A stretch of 64,000 nucleotides of DNA from Canna indica (taxonomy: Eukaryota; Streptophyta; Magnoliopsida; Zingiberales; Cannaceae). This document shows positions 58,650 to 64,000 of this stretch, one piece after another. The position numbers and the translations under genes are program-made. The stretch covers positions 10,802,501 to 10,866,500 of the forward strand of contig CP136891.1 in NCBI GenBank assembly GCA_034359265.1, read 5' to 3'. Position 1 is the stretch's first letter. The number at the start of each line of letters is the position of its first letter. Under the pieces are notes generated by a model. It saw only the letters and a program-made list of their open reading frames with translations, was not told the origin of the DNA and did not search any database.

Positions 58650-59728
58650 ATGGGAAACAGTTTGATTAGCTGTCTGAAAGGTAACTGCTTCGATGATACA
58701 CTTCCTTTGGATCCAACAAGGTTGTCTCGTCCTGGTCCTCATGGTTTCGCCCAAGCTGCTGGAGCAGCTCTTGCCCAAAGCTTGGGCTCTCATGGCGTCA
58801 CTCATGGCGGCGTTGCAGTTCTCGCCTATGATCTGCTGAGTTTTGAGAGCTCGTATCAGGTTACTTTAGTCTTTCTTTACTACTGATTACATTTATATAT
58901 GTGCATATGAGAATGATGTTTTACTCTTGATGTTTTTAATTAAAGGTTCCAGAAGAACTAAGCAAACATGTGGTTTCCTCCAAGTGGACGCAGCTTATTT
59001 GGTATCTGTAGCTACGCACCTCACACATGCATGCAATTAATGCAACACTTGCTTGTTATATATGTTTGTTGAATTAAACTTTATAATTTAGGTACAAGAA
59101 ATTATTAGAGGCATGGAAAGAAGCCAAGCCAACACCCCGGACACCAGAAGAAGCAGCTGCTCTTGTGGTGCGAGCCTTGACGAGTAATCAGAAATCAGAT
59201 GTAGAGGTGAATGCTTTTGTAAAGAATCCAATGATGAAAGCATACGTGTAGAACAATTAATATGATATGGTTTTCCAAACATTTCATATGAATGCTTCAA
59301 CCTTGTCAATTTCTTATCATCTTCTTTAGGGTCTATTAGCGTACTATGGCCTTCCTATTCCTTCAACTCTGGAAACTGCTAGTGCGACGACATGGAATGA
59401 AGGAGTGCAAGTCGAACTCATCACACTTCCTGTGAGAACCACTTTAAATTAAGTTTCTTGAATTAACGATCACTCGATCAAATTTTTAGCTAAGATGTAT
59501 TATTAGGCCATTTTATAATGTAAGTTCAATTTACCAGGTCGATGCAAGGGATGTTGTTGATGGAGATGGCATCACAGCATATGTGGACACAGCAGATCCA
59601 AAAGAGTCAGCTAATGTCCCAGCAAGTGTGCATGAAGCTACAATTAGTAGGACCAAAGCTCGATCTCAAAGGAACTACACAGAGGCAGATCAACTCAAGA
59701 GAAGCATAAGCGATGCAGGATATGGGTT

Positions 59729-59766
<38 letters not shown>

Positions 59767-60507
59767 ACAATTAAATTTGCTAAGATATAGATGATTGAAT
59801 TCATCTTAATTTCTCTTCTTAACAGATTTAAAAGCGTTACAAATGGTGAGGAGATCCTAGCAAAGAAGTGTCGAATCAGATTAAGGTGTCACTTATATAA
59901 TAACTTAAACTTTGATTTCTCAAGTGAAGTATAAATAGTTGAAGCTTCCATTTTTAACTTTGACGTCTTGATAAAACAGAGGAATTGATGCACCTGAAAG
60001 TGAAATGGAATACGGGAAGGAGGCCAGAGAAGAGCTTGCTAAGCTTGTTATAGGAAAATGCTTGAGGATTCAAGTGTATGGGCTTGATCGGTATGGCAGG
60101 CACGTTGCAGATGTGTACTGTGATGGAATTTTTGTGCAGGTCAGGATAAATGATACTTAATTAGGTGCAAATAAGAACAAGACTTCAGTGAAACCTAAAT
60201 CAAATTAATACTCTTGGTTGCAGGAAGAGATGCTGAAGAGAGGCCTTGCATGGCATTACGTGGCTTACGACAAACGAGCTGACTTTAAGAGAGTGAGAAG
60301 ATTGATAGCATTAATCATCGTACTGATTCGGAGCTCTTTTTGATTTAATATGCATGTGTGATTCCTTTGTCTCAGTGGCAGAAAGAAGCAAGAGTTGCTG
60401 GCAGAGGTCTTTGGGCATCGCCAAAACCGGAGAAGCCTTGGGACTGGAGGAAGCGCAATACCGGTTGGAGAGAAGGGAGTGGTGTTGCAATTGAAGTCTC
60501 TTCTTGA
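58650..60507 (+). CDS. CAN: Ca2+-dependent staphylococcal-like nuclease (CAN family)
   Basis: Nine exons: 58650-58859, 58946-59001, 59092-59206, 59330-59431, 59538-59725, 59826-59885, 59980-60139, 60224-60292 and 60376-60507, giving 363 residues. Introns are GT-AG with agreeing phases. The N-terminus [13 protein letters not shown] carries Gly2 for myristoylation and Cys8/Cys13 for palmitoylation, as in plant CAN proteins, which are held at the plasma membrane. The staphylococcal-nuclease fold starts at about residue 149 ([16 protein letters not shown]) and has the active-site [13 protein letters not shown] and [13 protein letters not shown] blocks, then RGLAWHY and [11 protein letters not shown]. 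By family it cuts DNA and RNA in a Ca2+-dependent way and has been linked to programmed cell death. Intron 5 begins with a CT repeat. Confidence 0.96.
59732..59764. repeat. (CT)n microsatellite in intron 5 of CAN
   Basis: About sixteen CT units close to the 5' splice site of the intron; likely polymorphic. Confidence 0.9.
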
Positions 60508-60682
60508 AAATAATTGGTTGCTTTGTCCAGAATTGTGTGTTTGCAATAATTAAATGTGATCTTAATTAGATTTCGCTGGAACCATATGCGAATATTATTG
60601 AACTTTGGAATCATCTGCAGCATTATTGAGTATATTTCATGTGTACTATTAAACTATTTGGTTAATAATTCATTAGTATTTA

Positions 60683-62334
60683 TATTACGTCCCGCCTAAG
60701 TTCATCCCTAAATAAGGAACACCGTCTAAGAGAAGCGTAACCAACTACCAACCAACACACAAAAACCTTCATGAACAACCATCCAAGGATAGTCTGCCGA
60801 CGTCTAACAGCGCGACGCCGCACACGAGCCCGTCGACGTCTAACAGCACGACGTCGTACGCCCAACTCGAGTGAAAGTTTCGTGATCACCGGTGTCACCG
60901 CCCATACACATCGGGCAATAAATCAACAATGTCTGGGCTTGCGCCCACAACGGTTATAATACAGCATGTCATCAACAACTGACCTACGATACTAGCAACA
61001 ATAACTGACACAACAATAAGCAGCATGATAGCTAGATCTCACCATATGACACATCACAACTAATCTACAATGCTAACAACAATAAATGCTACAACAACTA
61101 TCAACCGAAGATGCAACCAAAATAATTCATATTAATAAATACAACTTATGACAACACCAACAGTGTGCATAATGTCTAGCATAATAAATATCATGCTCAA
61201 TAATCATCAATGAATAACAACAAATCAGACTCATGCAATTATCAACATGACATGTTCAACAACATAATGCAACAGGAGATCAATGGATTTCAGAAGCAAA
61301 TCAAACAAATAGAAGCAATGGGTAAAATCGTCAATTTACCAATTCAACATTCATCGGCTACAACAGGAGTCAACTCACCCCAACACCACTATCTATACTC
61401 TAAATCACTGGCTGATAAAGAATACAACTATTCTACGTTAATTAACTACTATCAAACTGAATTAATCTCATTAAATTACCAACTAATACTGAAAAATAGA
61501 AAAGACCTATCATACAACCTCTGATCAGAAATCTGACATCACCATTGGGTTCAGAACTTAAAAACCTACAACTTTGGTATTCACCTCGACTCGATCCGAC
61601 GATCCTACGATCAAATTTAAAAATATTCTAATATTCTATAAATTAACCTCATTTCATACAATACGGCTCTCTTCTTTAAAAACATATTTATTAAATAAGA
61701 TAAAACTCTCCCTCCCTCACTCGTCTCCTACCCGAGCGCCCCCTCCCATACTTCGCACGGACCCACACCGGCCGATCCTCCTGACCGTCGGCGATCGCCC
61801 GCCCGCCCACTCCAGCCTCCCCTGCGGCCTTCGGCGTCGATGTGGAACCAGTCGAGTGTCAGGGACGACTGTGACACCGCCTATGGCGTGCCGCGGCTGC
61901 TGCTTGCTGCAGACAGCAGCAGAGGCTACCGCGGCTCAATGTCCGCCCAGGCCACGAGGCCCGACGACACACGCAGCAACACCGGCTGCCAAAGCCAACA
62001 CTACACCTCGACAGGTCCCGCCGCCTGCCCTCCACCTACTCCTCTAAATCGCTGATGAACAAAGATACTGTAAAACCAATGATTAAACAACGAAGAGACA
62101 TAGAAGACTCTTACATAAAAATTCCTCCAAACTCCGATCTTCACCGGAGTCTTCTCACAGCCGCCACCCCATTGTTGCCGCCGCACGTCCGCCGCTGCTA
62201 CAGTATTTGAGAGAGAGCGAGAGAAAAGAATTAGAGAGGAGATTATGACTAATTAAATAGGATTATGCAATTTTGCAAAAAGACCCCTCCAAAAAAATAT
62301 TTACAATAAGGTCCCAATTCTTCGGATCGTTATA
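60683..62334. mobile_element. probable solo LTR of a Ty3/gypsy-type element, 1.65 kb
   Basis: The 5-base ATTTA lies directly outside both ends (60678-60682 and 62335-62339). The ends TATTACGTCCCGCC and (other strand) TATAACGATCCG resemble the TGTAACG-type LTR ends of gypsy elements after G-to-A and C-to-T decay. The interior (an AT-rich part with CAACA words, then a GC-rich block at 61730-62030) holds no convincing gene; the frames at 61210-61524 and 61574-62047 resemble nothing known. The absence of any internal gag-pol or second LTR suggests a solo LTR. A TIR element is a less likely alternative. Confidence 0.5.
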
Positions 62335-62677
62335 ATTTATATTGGTATTGGTTCACAAATCACAACCTAAACTGCTGAAGTTTTTATATTGAATTAGGTT
62401 AAATTCATGTATATGAAGAATGGTCTATCTGCTAAAAATAAACTCAATTGAGAGAAAACATGGAAGAACGACATCACAGAAAAAACTGTATAGTAATCAA
62501 TAAAACAGAGTAGATTTTTAAGTCATTTACTATCACTAAAGATACTAAACAATACATAACTTCAATCTAAACAATGATAAAGATTTTTTTCAATATCACG
62601 TTGACAAACCAAGTAAAAAACAAAACTAAATCCTTATTTAAAAAAAATTTAAAAAATAGGGTTAAAGGAATGCTTAC

Positions 62678-62830
62678 TGCCATTGAAGTTCATCTTTATA
62701 GTGGAAAGTTGTTGCTTGATGCAATGATGCAGTAGGTGTCTCTGTTTTGAAACTTATCGGCTGCAAGATTCCTTTTCCTTTCTTTGGATGAGGGCAACGT
62801 TACTCTCTCTGTAAAAGTGTAAAGAGAAGA
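62678..62830 (-). pseudogene. decayed second copy of the HMA gene (exon 1 and promoter)
   Basis: On the minus strand the leader, ATG GCA and donor GTAAGCATTCC match exon 1 and intron start of the HMA gene at 55267. The upstream flank shares GATTCCTT, a TTTGG-AG-AGGGCAA block and TTTTGAAACTTAT-like words with the real promoter. The intron end is also traceable (TTTTACTTGGT near 62607-62617), but the acceptor is lost and exons 2 and 3 are absent. The TATA box is destroyed. The region 62831-63379 up to the second CAN gene holds only AT-rich sequence. Confidence 0.7.
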
Positions 62831-63379
62831 AAGAAAGCCTTTATGACATTACTAATCAGATACTTTGAAATTACCATATTAAAAAATTGGAAACTAATGG
62901 CAAGCCACCAATCGAGCAATCATCACTTCCATCCTAAAAACTAAACGACGAAGAAAAACTAAACAATTTTCTTTTGATATATATTTGGTAGTTGCGATAC
63001 TCCAATTTAATTTTTTATTAAAAATATATTGAATATTGTGTTGGCTTATAAAATTTAATGAGTGTATCATTATCAATTTTAATTAGATCAATAAATTTAT
63101 TTATAAAATTGATAAGTCAATTATCCTGTGATCCGTGGATCGTAACAGTAGTTCACTACCATTTATATTTTTTATAGGCTTATGGAAGCTGAAAAAGGTA
63201 CGAATACCAGCTAATTGATGGGATAAAACCATATTCTAAAATCCACCTAATAATTCAGTATTAGCAGTAGTTGACTGCATCCGCCTTGAGTCTCCTGCGG
63301 CAGCAGGTCTTTCCCACTTAATCGTCTCTGGAGAAGTCTGCACAAGAACAAGTAAGTTAAGCCATAAAGGAAGAGGGAG

Positions 63380-64000
63380 ATGGGGAACAGCCTGCTCAAG
63401 TTTCTTAGAGGAGATTGCCGCGACGATAATATCCAGGTTGTAGTAGTCCGGGAGAGGGAAAGGAGAGTCGCAGCTCTTGGCAATGATCTATTTAACTTTG
63501 AGATATCATCTCAGGTTATCATCTTTTCTTCCATGCCTTCATCGTTTTCCTTGTGACATTTATTTCCATGTTCTTGTGGTGAATCTGAGAGTGGTATGTG
63601 TTCCTGATGTATCAGGTCCCCGAAGGACTTAGCCACCATGTGGATTCCTCAAAGAGGGCGCAGGCTATTTGGTACCTGAAGCTCTTAACTTTCAGTTATT
63701 TACTCCCATATATCTAACATCATGTTAATTTATTATCTCAAATATTAGGTCAACTTCAGAATCATGATTATAAATACCTCAATTGCTAATGCTAAACATA
63801 GCAGCGGTGACAGCAAATTAAGGTTTGAGCATGCAAAAAGGATTTGAAAAATTGCTTCCTTGATTTCAGCTGATACTATTGTGCCAATAGAACATTAGGA
63901 GGACAACAGTTGTGTTCTAGCCAAAGAACAAGTTCTTGGGTTTATTCTTGTTAGAAAATCAGTCATGAACCTAACTCCACCCAAAAGCTAGCTTAAGCTG
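63380..64000 (+). CDS. second CAN-type nuclease gene, 5' part only (runs off the window)
   Basis: Exon 1 63380-63514 encodes MGNSLLKFLRGDC and on to NDLFNFEISSQ; exon 2 63616-63671 encodes VPEGLSHHVDSSKRAQAIW. Exon 2 has the same 56-base length and phase as exon 2 of the upstream CAN gene, and the N-terminal Gly2 and Cys13 are kept. Exon 1 is 45 codons against 70, lacking the Pro/Ala-rich middle segment. From 63672 to the end is intron; later exons lie outside, so it cannot be said whether the gene is intact. It is a tandem paralogue in the same orientation. Confidence 0.82.

Noticed and set aside
61210..62055. Frames of 104 and 157 codons
   Set aside because: They lie inside the solo-LTR candidate, are low-complexity (Asn/Gln or Pro/Thr-rich) and resemble no family.

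Overview
This is a nuclear plant DNA window. Intron-containing genes with plant-only architectures (EXO70B, group I WRKY, clade-E-like PP2C, FBL3, CAN nuclease) sit among LINE, Copia, CACTA, hAT and PIF elements. Very GC-rich coding starts (EXO70, PRA1, FBL3 exon 1) inside an AT-rich background suggest a monocot, probably a non-grass one such as Zingiberales. That placement is inference only.

Layout. 1-3.9 kb: a single-exon EXO70B1-type exocyst gene (-), with an unexplained membrane-protein-like exon downstream of it. 3.9-7.2 kb: a LINE fragment and three MITEs with clear target-site duplications (TSDs). 7.35-11.5 kb: a MIF/D-dopachrome-tautomerase-like gene (+, three exons, one GC-AG intron) and a PRA1 gene (+, one exon). 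12.3-13.6 kb: a non-autonomous hAT-like element. 14.7-25.0 kb: a full-length but dead L1-type LINE (+) with a 4.06-kb CACTA transposon inserted in its reverse-transcriptase ORF. 25.5-31.2 kb: a PP2C gene and a WRKY33-like gene, both on the minus strand; the WRKY promoter carries a W-box cluster. 32.3-38.5 kb: a second dead full-length LINE (-). 39.5-44.9 kb: an F-box/LRR (FBL3-like) gene (-), eight exons, followed by partial copies of its own exons that have lost splice sites. 45.6-46.5 kb: a hAT MITE with another MITE nested in it. 49.0-54.65 kb: a young Copia LTR retrotransposon (-) with little coding sequence left. 54.85-64 kb: a heavy-metal-associated (HMA) protein gene (-) and a CAN-type staphylococcal-like nuclease gene (+), then a decayed second HMA copy and a second CAN gene that runs off the right edge.

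The host genes do not form an operon or an obvious cluster, as expected for a plant. Several have stress or immunity roles by family (EXO70B1, WRKY33, PP2C, MIF, CAN nuclease), but nothing in the sequence shows joint regulation. The real local structure is a tandem duplication of a divergent HMA-CAN pair, an in-gene duplication in FBL3, and three cases of transposon nesting whose boundaries can be set to the base by TSDs. I found no CRISPR array, bacterial-type defence system, tRNA or rRNA. I do not see a previously undescribed biological system; the most unusual items are listed as findings.
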